From NCBI RefSeq assembly GCF_004115265.2, contig NC_046306.1, forward strand, positions 13,281,324-13,345,323: 64,000 nucleotides of DNA, in the 5' to 3' direction. The stretch is from Rhinolophus ferrumequinum. Its lineage: Eukaryota; Chordata; Mammalia; Chiroptera; Rhinolophidae. Below are positions 24,201-31,885 of this stretch, in pieces. Both the position numbers and the translations under genes were made by a program. The first letter of the stretch is position 1; each line of letters starts with the position of its first letter. Under the pieces are notes generated by a model. It was not told the DNA's origin. It saw only the letters and a list, made by a program, of their open reading frames with translations, and made no database searches.

Positions 24201-24779
24201 GATAGAACTACCGGGGCTGGAGGCTGGACCCCGGGAAGCGCCCCTCCTCCCTCCCCGCATCATCCGCCCCCTCCAACAGGCCGCCTTCCCAGCGGTGCCC
24301 ATTCCCTTCCCCGTGCCTTTCTTTGTCTCCTCTCAGCCCTCCAACAGACCGGGTCTTTTGGGAGGCAAAGAGGATGGGTATTCCTAGAACTGGGGACGAA
24401 GCTCGTGGGGCCCAAGGCAGGGCCAGTCCCCCCCCCTCCCCCCGGGAGAGCAGCCCGGCGGCTCCCGTCCTCCGGCCCCGAAACCCCCGATTCCCTCCAG
24501 CGGTCTCTCGCTCATTAGACCCCTTAAGCCCACCGAGATCCCCTCCCCCAGCGTCCTCGCCACCAGGCGATCCGGTTTCCCTGCTTTCTCAGGCTGTACC
24601 TTCTGAGAGCTGAAGGACTGGGTCCAGTGGTACAGAACCAGGCTCTCCTTGGGCCAATGGGCGGGGCTGGACGCCTCCGGCGCGTCGGGGGCCTCGGCAG
24701 GCTTGGCCGCATCGCTCTCCAGCGCCGAGATGGGCCACCAGCTGCAGTTGGTGGGGGTCAGGTTGTTGGGGGTCGCCAT
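5980..24779 (-). CDS. GDAP1L1: GDAP1L1, ganglioside-induced differentiation-associated protein 1-like 1; complete, six coding exons
   Basis: The joined exons 24779-24600, 16253-16061, 15063-14890, 10187-10090, 9303-9189 and 6323-5980 give 1104 nt: 367 codons plus TAG, the length I recall for human GDAP1L1. All junctions are GT-AG and the phases close exactly. The protein starts MATPNNLTPTNCSWW and ends YFAYWYLKKKYI. It has a thioredoxin-like GST N domain (about residues 47-128), a GST C domain (about 150-320) with the charged loop typical of the GDAP1 family (about 190-230), and a hydrophobic C-terminal segment (341-362) followed by a KKKYI tail. Family knowledge: it is the neuronal paralogue of the Charcot-Marie-Tooth protein GDAP1, mostly cytosolic and reported to move to mitochondria under oxidative stress. 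True glutathione transferase activity is doubtful for this family. Every exon is intact, so I see no sign of decay. Confidence 0.97.
6550..7960 (-). mobile_element. L2 relic(s), partly duplicated
   Basis: 'aaggactgagctttgggagt', 'tcaaggagttttgctgtcac' and, again at 7868, 'aaggactgagccctggggca' are reverse-strand L2 phrases. The phrase recurs 1.3 kb apart, so at least two fragments are present in GDAP1L1 intron 5. Confidence 0.65.
7966..8385 (-). mobile_element. Two adjacent MIR relics
   Basis: 'ttattatccccgttttacag...gaggaaac' appears at about 8010 and again at about 8255, each followed by 'cacacag'. These are reverse-oriented MIR cores; the second starts near 8172. Confidence 0.8.
8590..8800 (-). 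mobile_element. L2 relic
   Basis: 'ggtgctccaggctggaagaa' and 'ctacaggagcaaaggtgtgc' are reverse-strand L2 phrases in GDAP1L1 intron 5. Confidence 0.5.
8836..9065 (-). mobile_element. MIR relic
   Basis: 'taaatacctactatgtgcta', 'catgtattatttcatacaat' and 'cccattttatagatg' are the reverse-oriented MIR; it ends about 125 bp from GDAP1L1 exon 5. Confidence 0.8.
9189..9303 (-). CDS. GDAP1L1: GDAP1L1 coding exon 5 (residues 216-254)
   Basis: The acceptor CCCCCCAG precedes GCCAAGATC (AKI). The exon encodes AKILEHDDVSYLKKILGELA through EKRKLENE, an amphipathic helical stretch of the GST C domain. The donor is GAAG|GTGGGT. Confidence 0.96.
10090..10187 (-). CDS. GDAP1L1: GDAP1L1 coding exon 4 (residues 183-215)
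   Basis: The acceptor TCCCCAG precedes GACATTTAGCC, completing Arg183 and giving HLANATTDLMKLDHEEEPQL through KQKKLM. The donor is ATG|GTGAGTGCC. This exon carries part of the GDAP1-specific charged loop between the two GST domains. Confidence 0.96.
11100..11977 (+). mobile_element. L2 relic, left part (interrupted by a foldback transposon)
   Basis: 'catgtcaacttaaaacccat', 'ccctgaatgtgctagaccat' and 'cactccttcctcctggaatc' are forward L2 phrases. It continues after the transposon at 12215-12340. Confidence 0.75.
11978..12214. mobile_element. Foldback DNA transposon, copy 2, inserted in an L2
   Basis: Arms of about 85 bp are inverted copies of each other. The left begins 'tcttgtttccctgaaaataa' and the right ends 'cggggaaacacgg'. 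TA flanks both sides (11976-11977 and 12215-12216). The core is a (TAATA)n tract. The flanks join as 'cttccactagaatcag', matching the L2 3' end, which proves the boundaries. There is no coding capacity, so it is a MITE mobilised by a transposase encoded elsewhere. Confidence 0.85.
12064..12131. repeat. (TAATA)n tract in the core of foldback copy 2
   Basis: A regular pentamer array between the two inverted arms of the element at 11978-12214. Confidence 0.9.
12215..12340 (+). mobile_element. L2 relic, 3' end (continuation)
   Basis: 'agaatcagagcttctggaga', 'acctggcacagaacaggagc' and a GAATGAATGAAGGAAGG tail form the L2 3' end, directly after the right edge of the inserted element. Confidence 0.75.
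12840..13150 (+). mobile_element. L2 relic
   Basis: 'gatcatgtcactgcccatct' and 'cacacagaacttcctttcgt' are forward L2 phrases in GDAP1L1 intron 3. Confidence 0.6.
13590..13860. mobile_element. Old L1-derived fragment
   Basis: 'ggtattccattgtacgggag', 'atttatttatccagttccc' and 'ctgcaatgaatatccgtgta' are typical of the ancient L1 3' region. It lies in GDAP1L1 intron 3, is diverged and has no open frame. Confidence 0.6.
13870..14000 (+). mobile_element. L2 3'-end relic
   Basis: 'gataggtgctgtgtctgtcc' through 'cctcataaatattgttgact' and 'gaatg' is a typical L2 tail. Confidence 0.6.
14590..14815. repeat. GA-rich simple sequence in GDAP1L1 intron 3
   Basis: Strongly purine-rich on the plus strand ('gagagagacagagagagaca' units). 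It creates a long spurious open frame on the minus strand next to exon 3. Confidence 0.85.
14890..15063 (-). CDS. GDAP1L1: GDAP1L1 coding exon 3 (residues 125-183)
   Basis: The acceptor CCCGCAG precedes AGCACGTGG, completing Glu125 and giving HVVALMPEAG through TAEIR. The donor is CGCA|GTGAGT. An open frame continues into the intron for a long way because of a GA-rich simple repeat at 14.6-14.8 kb. That extension is intronic, because the next exon joins in phase with the conserved protein. Confidence 0.95.
16061..16253 (-). CDS. GDAP1L1: GDAP1L1 coding exon 2 (residues 61-125, first base of codon 125)
   Basis: The acceptor CCTGCAG precedes GTG CGG CTG (VRL). The exon encodes VRLVIAEKGLVCEERDVSLP through VERTFTG, the core of the GST N domain including the cis-proline region EVPVI. 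The donor is GGAG|GTACGG. Its length of 193 nt leaves one base of the Glu125 codon. Confidence 0.96.
16490..16620 (+). mobile_element. MIR relic
   Basis: 'gctgtgtgagttagggcaga', 'atttgcaaaatggaagtatt' and 'aaatggcactcaattt' are MIR phrases, just upstream of the long SINE. Confidence 0.7.
16730..17060 (+). mobile_element. tRNA-derived SINE, long form, in GDAP1L1 intron 1
   Basis: It begins 'gccggccctgtggctcaggc', with B box 'ccggttcgattcc', then a second 'ggttgccagttcaactcc' unit and 'ctgcacccgctgcacccgct'. The tail shows 'ttccccaataaa' and about 28 A. The exact 14-bp repeat GAAACAAAATGAGG is at 16716-16729 and 17061-17074. I associate this long form with rhinolophoid bats (from memory). It is antisense to GDAP1L1. 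Confidence 0.93.
17690..18120 (+). mobile_element. Two MIR relics in tandem
   Basis: 'ccagctctagcacttacttg' to 'agaatacagtagaggtaatg', then 'gctgtgtgaccttgggcaag' at about 18001. Both are in forward orientation in GDAP1L1 intron 1. Confidence 0.8.
18163..18200. repeat. (CA)19 microsatellite
   Basis: Uninterrupted CA units in GDAP1L1 intron 1. A degenerate TG-rich stretch follows at about 18600-18840. Confidence 0.95.
19715..20210 (-). mobile_element. L2 relic
   Basis: 'gagctgacattctagtgggg', 'ggcctctctgagaaggtaac', 'gtgcaaaggccctggggtgg' and 'ggccagtgtggctggagcag' are reverse-strand L2 3' region phrases. It probably continues at 20690-20800. Confidence 0.75.
21150..22620 (-). mobile_element. 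Cluster of MIR relics
   Basis: At least four reverse MIR copies: about 21150-21350, 21440-21560, 21930-22180 and 22370-22620. Each has a 'cattttacag/agatgag...cacagagaggt...cacacagccag' core. All lie in GDAP1L1 intron 1. Confidence 0.75.
23060..23310 (-). mobile_element. MIR relic
   Basis: 'cagagcctggactctgtgcc', 'catctcatttcaccatcata' and 'aatttacagattataaaac' are the reverse MIR. Confidence 0.75.
23310..23500 (+). mobile_element. MER5-like hAT relic
   Basis: 'catcacctggtagcttgtta', 'gaaatgcatcttgagccaga' and 'gtttgagaagtaccaat' match the small mammalian hAT-Charlie repeat MER5A. Confidence 0.7.
23753..23773 (-). promoter_or_regulatory. RE1/NRSE-like silencer element in GDAP1L1 intron 1
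   Basis: On the plus strand the 13 bases CCGTGGTGCTGAA (23761-23773) match the 3' part of the inverted RE1 consensus perfectly. Over the full 21-bp consensus I count 18 matches, with mismatches only in the left part. RE1 recruits REST/NRSF, which silences neuronal genes outside neurons. The site lies about 830 bp inside intron 1 of a gene known to be neuronal. The motif is seen; its function is inferred. Confidence 0.6.
24037..24076 (+). repeat. G-tract cluster near the GDAP1L1 promoter
   Basis: Successive G runs of 3, 9, 7 and 6 with short spacers, then GGG. This composition could form a G-quadruplex. It is on the template strand side of GDAP1L1 intron 1. Confidence 0.7.
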
Positions 24780-25060
24780 GACAGCACGGAATCAGAGGGA
24801 GGAAAGAAAGAGGCTCCGGCGGTAGCGGCTCTCTCTCGCCCAGCATCACATGGCCTCGCGGAGCCTGTCCCTCTCCTTCGCTCCCTCCCTCCCTCCCCTC
24901 CGCGAATGTCATTACTCACTGGGCGAGAGGGGGAGGGGGCGAGGGGATCCCGGGAGCTCCTTCCCTCTTCCTCCCCTTGGCCCGCCCCTGGCCCGTGCCG
25001 GCCGAGCCACCAGTCCTCGGTCGGGCTCCATGGAGCCATGGGGAAGTGGGCCATGCCCCC
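24100..25060 (-). promoter_or_regulatory. GDAP1L1: GDAP1L1 CpG-rich promoter, exon 1 and early intron 1
   Basis: A run of GC-rich, CpG-containing sequence surrounds the start codon at 24779, with several GC boxes. There is no clear TATA box. Transcription probably starts between about 24800 and 24950. A G-run at 24037-24076 sits just inside intron 1. The extent was judged by eye. Confidence 0.7.
24600..24779 (-). CDS. GDAP1L1: GDAP1L1 coding exon 1 (residues 1-60)
   Basis: The ATG is the complement of 24777-24779, just downstream of a CpG-rich 5' region. The exon encodes the proline- and alanine-rich head and the first beta strand of the thioredoxin fold (LVLYHWTQSFSSQK). The donor reads AAG|GTACAG on the minus strand (GT at 24599-24598), phase 0. 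Confidence 0.96.
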
Positions 25061-25274
25061 CAAATAGCTCCTATCTGGCCAGTCACTGGCAGATGATTCC
25101 ACCATTATAAACGCATTCTGCTTCTCAGTCTTCTAAGAAGCAAATATTTCTTTAGGACAACTGGTGTTATGGATCCATTGCTTTTAAAATTAGTGTCTGT
25201 AAACAGCTCGTCTCTCTTTGAAGCTTTTTTCTGACTTTTCTCCTGAAGAACCTCTAAAGGCAGAAGGGAACAAA

Positions 25275-25645
25275 CTGGCTTATTGTGTGTCCAGGCACTG
25301 TTCTAAGGGCTTTACAATTATCCACTCATTTAGCTCTCACAATAATCCTATTAGCCTCATTTTACAGAGGAGGAAACCGAGGCACAGAGACACTACGTGC
25401 CCTTGCCCAAGGTCACCTAGCTAGTAAGTGGTGGAGCTGAGATTAGAACCCAGGCTGTCTGGCTCCAGAGTCTTAAACAGCAGCACAGCACACATTTATC
25501 ATCCCAAGCACTTTACATGCATCATCTCATTTCATCTGCAAAATAGTATTTCCCAGATGAGGAAGGTGAGACTCAGAGATGCCAGTCATTGGTCCAAGGT
25601 CACATCTTCACCCCAGGAGACTGAGGCACAACTAGAAGAGCCCAT
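25275..25645 (-). mobile_element. Two MIR relics upstream of GDAP1L1
   Basis: 'ggcactgttctaagggcttt' with 'cattttacagaggaggaaac', then 'agcactttacatgcatcatc' with a second core at about 25555. Reverse orientation. Confidence 0.75.
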
Positions 25646-26339
25646 AGAAAGCCTGTAACACCTTTGCTGTTACAGTTTATCCGAAACATTCATGGGACCT
25701 TTACATAAAGTTTTGTAATATACCCTTGCTTTCCTTACTATAAATATCGTTTTATTTACCATTGAGCAAATAGATGCTCCTGAAAAATAAGCTTCTCAGT
25801 TTGTGCCCCGCCCCCACGCCCGCCATGCTACCAAGGACTCGTAGGCACATCACTCTCCCAGACTGACAAGCATGGTTCTTGAGCAATCAGTGGCCTTCCT
25901 TCTACCAGTAACAAAAGTTCTGTGGCCCAGGGGTTTCCCTTTTTGCTTTGGCTGCCAGGAAGCTTGGAACTACATTTTCTATTAAGTCCTAGTTGCCACA
26001 TTAGCCTCCGTAGTTCAGCAAATTCTTTTTCAAAGTGTCTTGTTCAGTTTGATTTTGCAAAGAAGGATATAGTGTGTTGAGGAAAAATTCAAATGTCTGT
26101 GAATTCAGGGGAGTTAAGACCTTAGAAATTTGATCGAGGTGGAAAACTGGCCCCTAACTTTGTCTTTGCTGAATGTATCCAGGGAGCCAAACTCAAAGCA
26201 ATCACACTCAAATGTGTATTCATCCCCTCAGCAAATATTAATTGTGCACCTACTATGTGCTAGGCACTTCGATGGCACAAGAGATATAGTGATACATAAG
26301 ACAGACACTGGCCTGCTCTCTGTACTTTTCACTTAGCAG

Positions 26340-26660
26340 TACATCTTGAAAAGTTTCCTATCAGCACAGGTGTAACAGTCTACATTGTATGGATGCATCA
26401 TAATAAATTTAACAATTCCTACTGATGGACAGATATGCTGTTTCTAAACAATGCTCTAGTGAATATCCTTATTCATATATATTTGTGAACATGTTGGAAA
26501 ATAATCTGTATGATAAATTCCTAGACATGGAATTGCTGGATCAAAGAATATCTCATTGTCAAAGTTCCTTCTGAAGAAGCTGTCCCAATGTATATGCCTC
26601 ACTAACAATCTATAAAAGTGCTCAATTCCCTACACCCTTGCCAACATAATATTTTTATTT
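26340..26660. mobile_element. Old L1-derived fragment
   Basis: 'gatggacagatatgctgttt', 'catggaattgctggatcaaa' and 'ctacacccttgccaacataa' form the same ancient L1 block as at 13.6 kb. The younger L1 at 26665 abuts it, so it was probably the landing site. Confidence 0.6.
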
Positions 26661-26664
26661 ATTT

Positions 26665-27160
26665 TTAAAACATTTTATTTTTTTATTAAATTTATTGGGG
26701 GTGACAATGGTTAGTAAAATTGTTTCAAGTGTACATTTCTATTACATCATCTATACATCATATTGTGTGTTCACCACCTAGAGTCAGTTCTCCTTCCACC
26801 ACCATATATTTGACCCCCTTTACCCTCTTCTACGATCCCCCGCTTCCCTTACCCTCTGGTAACCACTATACTGTTTTCTGTATCGATGAGATTTTGTTTG
26901 TCTTGATTCTTTGTTGTTTTCCATTTTATATCCCACATATGAGTGAAGTCATGTGGTTCTTGATGTTTTCTGCTTGACTTATTTTGCCTAGTAGGATAAT
27001 CTCAAGATCCATCCATGTAGTCGCAAATGGCAATATTTCATCATTTCTTATGGTCGAGTAGTATTCCATTGTGTATATGTACCACATCTTCTTTATCCAG
27101 TCATCTATTGAAGGACACTTTGGTTGTTTCCATGTCTTGGCCACCGTAAAGAATGCACCA
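26665..27160 (-). mobile_element. 5'-truncated L1 with the ORF2 C-terminus and 3' UTR
   Basis: Complement 27144-26929 translates as MAKTWKQPKCPSIDDWIKKM...YTMEYYSTIRNDE...SLICGI, the unmistakable C-terminal end of L1 ORF2p. The 3' UTR follows with 'attgggggtgacaatggtta' on the plus strand, then T-rich tail sequence. Most of the element (5' UTR, ORF1, endonuclease, RT) is missing. The last ORF2 segment is still open, so the copy is not very old. Confidence 0.92.
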
Positions 27161-27839
27161 ACAAGACGTTTGTTGTGAAATTGCTCATTTTAAAATCTGC
27201 TGGAAAAAAAATAGAACACTGGTGCAGGTGTAACAAAACATATCTGTGGGTTTGTTGGTTGGATCTGAGCGCTCATATTGTCAGTTTGCAGCCTCTGCTG
27301 TAATAATTTAATTTTTGCCACCATCATGGAAGCAGTATGTTAGTTAACATAGCACTAGCTACTGTACCAGATAAACTGCCCAATCGCAGCAGCTTTACAC
27401 AGAAGCTTATTTTTCAGTCACATAAAGTCCAATTAGCAGTCGGAGGAGCAGAGAGTTCTGTCAACTTTCCCATGTGTCTTCCCAGATCACCCACACATTG
27501 ATATCCAATGGGCAGAGAGTGAAGAGAGAGCTGAGGACACTGAGAACTCCTAATTCTGCCCACGGTCCACTGGCCACAACGCAGTCCTGTAGTCGCCCCA
27601 CCTAATGGCAAAGTGGAGCTGGGCAATGGAGTCCCTGGCCTGTGGCAGCCACTTTCCAACAACGCTGTCCTGCGGACTCCTGGGCACATAGGTTTCTGGG
27701 GGATGGTTGCCCATCTCTGCCTCCCGCAGTCATCATCTCCGTTTTACAGATGAAGAAACAAATCTCAGAGGCTCAGTAAGCTGAGAGGACTCACACAGCC
27801 AGGAGCACTGTCTTTCCAACTCCAATCCCGGGGCCTTTC

Positions 27840-28190
27840 CTCAACCTCAGTGTTTCCCAATCTTGCCATCTCATAAGAATCATCTGTGGTACTTGTTACA
27901 CATACACGGTCCTGGACCTCGCCCCAGACCTTGAATCTGAAGCTCAGGGCGGAGCAGAGCATAGTAACCTGTATATCCATCAAGAATTCCAGATGATTCT
28001 TACCTCAGGCTCTACACAAGGGGCTGTACCTTAGAATCATCCGGGGGAGCTTTGTGAAATGCTAATCTCCTGGCCCCAATCCCCAGAAATGGATTCAATT
28101 GGTCTGCAGGGAGGCACCCTGACACAACATTTTATAAAACTCCCAGGTGACTGGTGTGCAGCCAGGGCTGGGAACCACTGCCTCTGCTCC
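27840..28190. mobile_element. MER5-like hAT relics
   Basis: 'aagaatcatctgtggtactt' and, after 28020, 'tagaatcatccgggggagct' with 'ctcccaggtgactggtgtgc' look like two diverged MER5/MER20-type copies. Confidence 0.6.
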
Positions 28191-28283
28191 CACGTCAAAC
28201 TGGACTATCCATCAGCCGTCGTGGGAGCTTTCCAAACCAAAGCAGAGAGGGAGAGGAGGAGAGGGAGAGAAGGATAGAGGGAA

Positions 28284-28314
28284 GGAGGGAGGGAGGGAGG
28301 GAGGGAGGGAGGGA
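28284..28314. repeat. (GGGA)n microsatellite
   Basis: About seven GGGA units in intergenic purine-rich sequence. Confidence 0.9.
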
Positions 28315-28414
28315 TAGACCAATGAGCAAGTCTCCAGAAGACTCCGAATCCGCAGGTTTGGGTGAGGCAAACTGCCCATATTTGTAAAGCACCCCAAGGG
28401 ACTGTGCTACCACT

Positions 28415-28605
28415 GTCCTAGGGCTTTGCTATTCCGAATGTGGTCTGAAGTATCAGCACATAACTGGGAACTGATAAGAAATGCAGACTCTCAGGCCCTG
28501 CCCTAGACGTGCTGAATCTGAATCCACAGTTTCACAGGACCCCTCACCCCCCGGAGATTAGCACACACCCACACTCCTTAGTGTGAGAGGTGCTGATCTA
28601 AGGCA
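28415..28605 (+). mobile_element. MER5-like hAT relic
   Basis: 'gaatgtggtctgaagtatca', 'gaaatgcagactctcaggcc' and 'gtgagaggtgctgatct' match MER5A-type sequence. Confidence 0.65.
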
Positions 28606-29829
28606 CACAGGCTCTTTCTGAGAGGGCCGCAGACCAGGTCCTCCAATCAGGGCTGACTCATCTTCTCTCACATCCCCACCGACCTATTGAAGCTGCAAAA
28701 CCTTTCCAAGTGTCACCAGCATAGTCTGTCCTCAAGGGTCTGGGTCTCACTGCCCCCACATGTGGCCATCTGTTCACGGATACTTCACTGGAAGGTCTGG
28801 GCATGTGCACGGATCGATGAATCAATAGGGGGCTTCCTGCCACGGAAGGACATCATGGACGCTGGGTATTGACTAGAGGACAAGACCATGGCATTGGATG
28901 CTTCACCTGAAGAGCTAAAGCTCTTCAGACCTGCAGGGTGGGGAAGAAGACAGACCTGTTTGGTGAGGTTCTGAGACCAATCAGAGGAAGTCATGGTGGG
29001 GAGGTTGCAGTTTAATATAAGGAAAAGCTTCAAACAAGCAGGAAGAAGCCACGATGAGAGTAGTAAGCTTCCTGTTCCCTGAAAAAAAAACAAGCAGAAG
29101 TTGAATGGCCTTCATTCAGGAGAGCTGGAAGCAACCTCTGGATTGGATGTAAGCTGGAAAGAGGCTTCAATTCAAGGTTGAAACATGCAAGCCCCTCAAA
29201 GGCAGGGAGGCTGGGTCAAGGCATGAGAACAAAAGGAGAGAGATAATTCCAGGTTCCACTGTGTCAATCAGTCACGAAGGCAGTTTGGTTAAACACAAAC
29301 TATGGTTCGTGCATGAAATAATTTCCGTGGTGGTTTCCACTGGTGTGAAAGCTCGGTGAGGTCAGTGGCTGGGCTACCTGTGGAGTCCATGACACCTGGC
29401 AGACGTCTGGCATATTATAGCACCTGCCCAGTAAATACTTGTTGACTTAAATGTAAATGGCTGAAAATGAGCGTTACTCCCTTGTCTCTCACTGGTAACT
29501 TCTGTGCACTGTAGGATGATTTGGCCTCCTTTTGTGCCTGTCCTTTAAAGTATTTCTGGCAGGTGTTCAAATTGTCCATGTTTTTCTTCTTTTCTCAATC
29601 AGTTCTAATTCTTTTTCATTAAGCTTATATCTACACAGTATTCTTTGTAATGGCTAAACAACTGAGAAATCCTAAACGGCCCATGAAAGGGGGTTTATTC
29701 AACAATTCAGGGGCGCTCTCCCCCCAAAGCCCACCCACCAATCCAAGTTAAGAACCTCTTATCTGGACAGATCCCCACAAGATGCCAACAGCATGGTCTC
29801 TGAGTGGGTAGAATTATGGGTGTTCTCTA

Positions 29830-30128
29830 CCATGTTCCCCCGAAAATAAGACCTAGCCAGACAATCAGCTCTAATGCGTCTTTTGGAGCAAAAATTAATA
29901 TAAGACCCGGTCTTATTTTAAGAACTGGTATAATATGTATAATATAACGTAATATATGTAAAATATTAAATATTTAAAATATTTAAATATAGTAAATAAT
30001 GTAATATATATAATATAATGTAAGTAAAGTATTATAGTAAAATAAGACTGGGTCTTATATTAATTTTTGCTCCAAAAGACACATTAGAGCTGATGGTCTG
30101 GCTACGTCTTATTCTCGGGGAAACACGG
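29830..30128. mobile_element. Foldback DNA transposon, copy 3
   Basis: The left end reads 'ccatgttcccccgaaaataa' and the right end 'tctcggggaaacacgg'. TA lies at 29828-29829 and 30129-30130. The arms are nearly the same as copies 1 and 2. The AT-rich core is longer and more irregular than in copy 2. Confidence 0.85.
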
Positions 30129-31674
30129 TATGAACTACTGTTTCCTTGGCTCTACCTTCTGACTTTTTTCCCTCTGTTCTGAGCATCTATTATTTTCAAG
30201 TAAGAAAAACTAACCAACTGGAAGTGGATTGTTTCTAAATTCTATTTTAAACCTCTAATTCACTTTAGCCAGCTTTATCTAATTGGCAATGTTTTGAGAA
30301 AATTGCAAACTGGAAAACAGCGTGAATGCTTCCAATAACCATTTAGCAAGGAAGCTAAGGCCCAAAGAAGTAAAGGGATTTATCTGTTTCAGGGTGTACG
30401 GCGAGGCAGGAGTGGAGCTCAGGCTCTGACTTTCAGACGGCTGTTCTTTCCCTACTATCACCCTTATCCTCCTCTCCCTTCCCCACTCCCCACTGTGAAC
30501 CCCGTACTGCTTTCTCAGAGTCAGCCATGCAGGGGTGTCTCGGGCGGGCATTCATGGCCTCAGAGATGGTAGCTCCATCCCATTGACACGCTTTGTATGG
30601 ATTCCAGAATGTGGAGAGAGCCATCAGACCAGGCAGACTCCACATATGCCTTTGCTTGCTGCTGGAAAACCACAGCCGGCTGCAGATCAAATGCACAGAG
30701 CTGCTGGCAGAAGTCCTGTTCCTGGCACCAAGGCCAGAGCTGTCTGCCCACTTTCCACGTCCGCTATTGGGTGATCTGCAAAGGCTGTAGGCAAGTCTAT
30801 GCCACTTCTGCCACATGGGACATTTTCTTGGGAGTATCCGAGTATTACCGACAAGTCCTCCCTCCGTGGACACTTCCTCCAGGCTGGCTCCGGCTTGCTC
30901 TGAGCCAAATGAAAGGAGCAGGACTTCTCCAGCACTCCCTACCATGCTGGGCAGGGCTCCACTCCTTTCCTTTTCGACAGGACCTAGTAGAGGAAATGTG
31001 AACATGTTCACGCTGCACCAGAGCCTATGCCAGCAGCTCCAGGCTCCATAGAAACCCCAAGGGCTTGGCTCAGCTGTGACAGTCTGGGACACTCACAAGG
31101 TGAATGGATCTCAGGTTTCATCGCTGAGAAATGAGCAGTTTCCTGGTGTCTGGCAGATGAGTCCATGGTGGGTGTCCTGGGTCAGCACAGGATACATTTG
31201 GTTTGGAGTCCTGGTCTGCGGTAAGGAGTACCTCTGGGCTAAGACGATTCTCTGAGGTGGCTCCTGGGTCTGGGTGTCCACTGAGAGACGGTGCTTTGAA
31301 AGAGCAAGAGAGAAATTCTTAAGGCAGAGGGGGAGACTTGAACCTGAAGTGCTGACGGCTTCTCAAGGCCCGTATTAAGGATTTCTTTCTACACATGACC
31401 AGAGAAAAACAAGGAGGCACCTATATGATTAAATTTTAAGGACCGACTGCACAGTAATAAACCAAAGAGGTATAGATTTTTAAAAATCTTTAATGGCTTT
31501 AAAAAAATACAAAAGTAATACATATTCATTATAACAAATTTAAATAATATATAAAATAAGAAGTAAAAATAACTCCGTTCTCCTGAAGAGGTACAAAGTA
31601 AAGTATAATGTTTTCAAACTAGCAGATTGGCAAGATGAAAAAGACGGCAATCCCCAGCACTGACCAGGGTGTAG

Positions 31675-31885
31675 TGCAGGGCGTGTCAGCCTCCCCACGA
31701 CTGACACAATTCTGTGTTGTGGGGACGTGTCCTGTGGATTGAGGGTGGTTGGCAGCATTCCCGGCCTCTACCCACTAGATGCCAGTAGCATCTTCTTCAC
31801 TACCTCTTAGGCTGCGACACCCGAAAATGTCTCCAGGCATTGTCAAATACCCTTCGGGGGCGAGTGGGGGCCACTGTAAGGCAAA
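31675..31885. mobile_element. hAT-type relic
   Basis: 'attctgtgttgtggggacgt', 'ggcctctacccactagatgc' and 'aaatgtctccaggcattgtc' belong to a common mammalian hAT-derived repeat; family name not certain. Confidence 0.6.
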
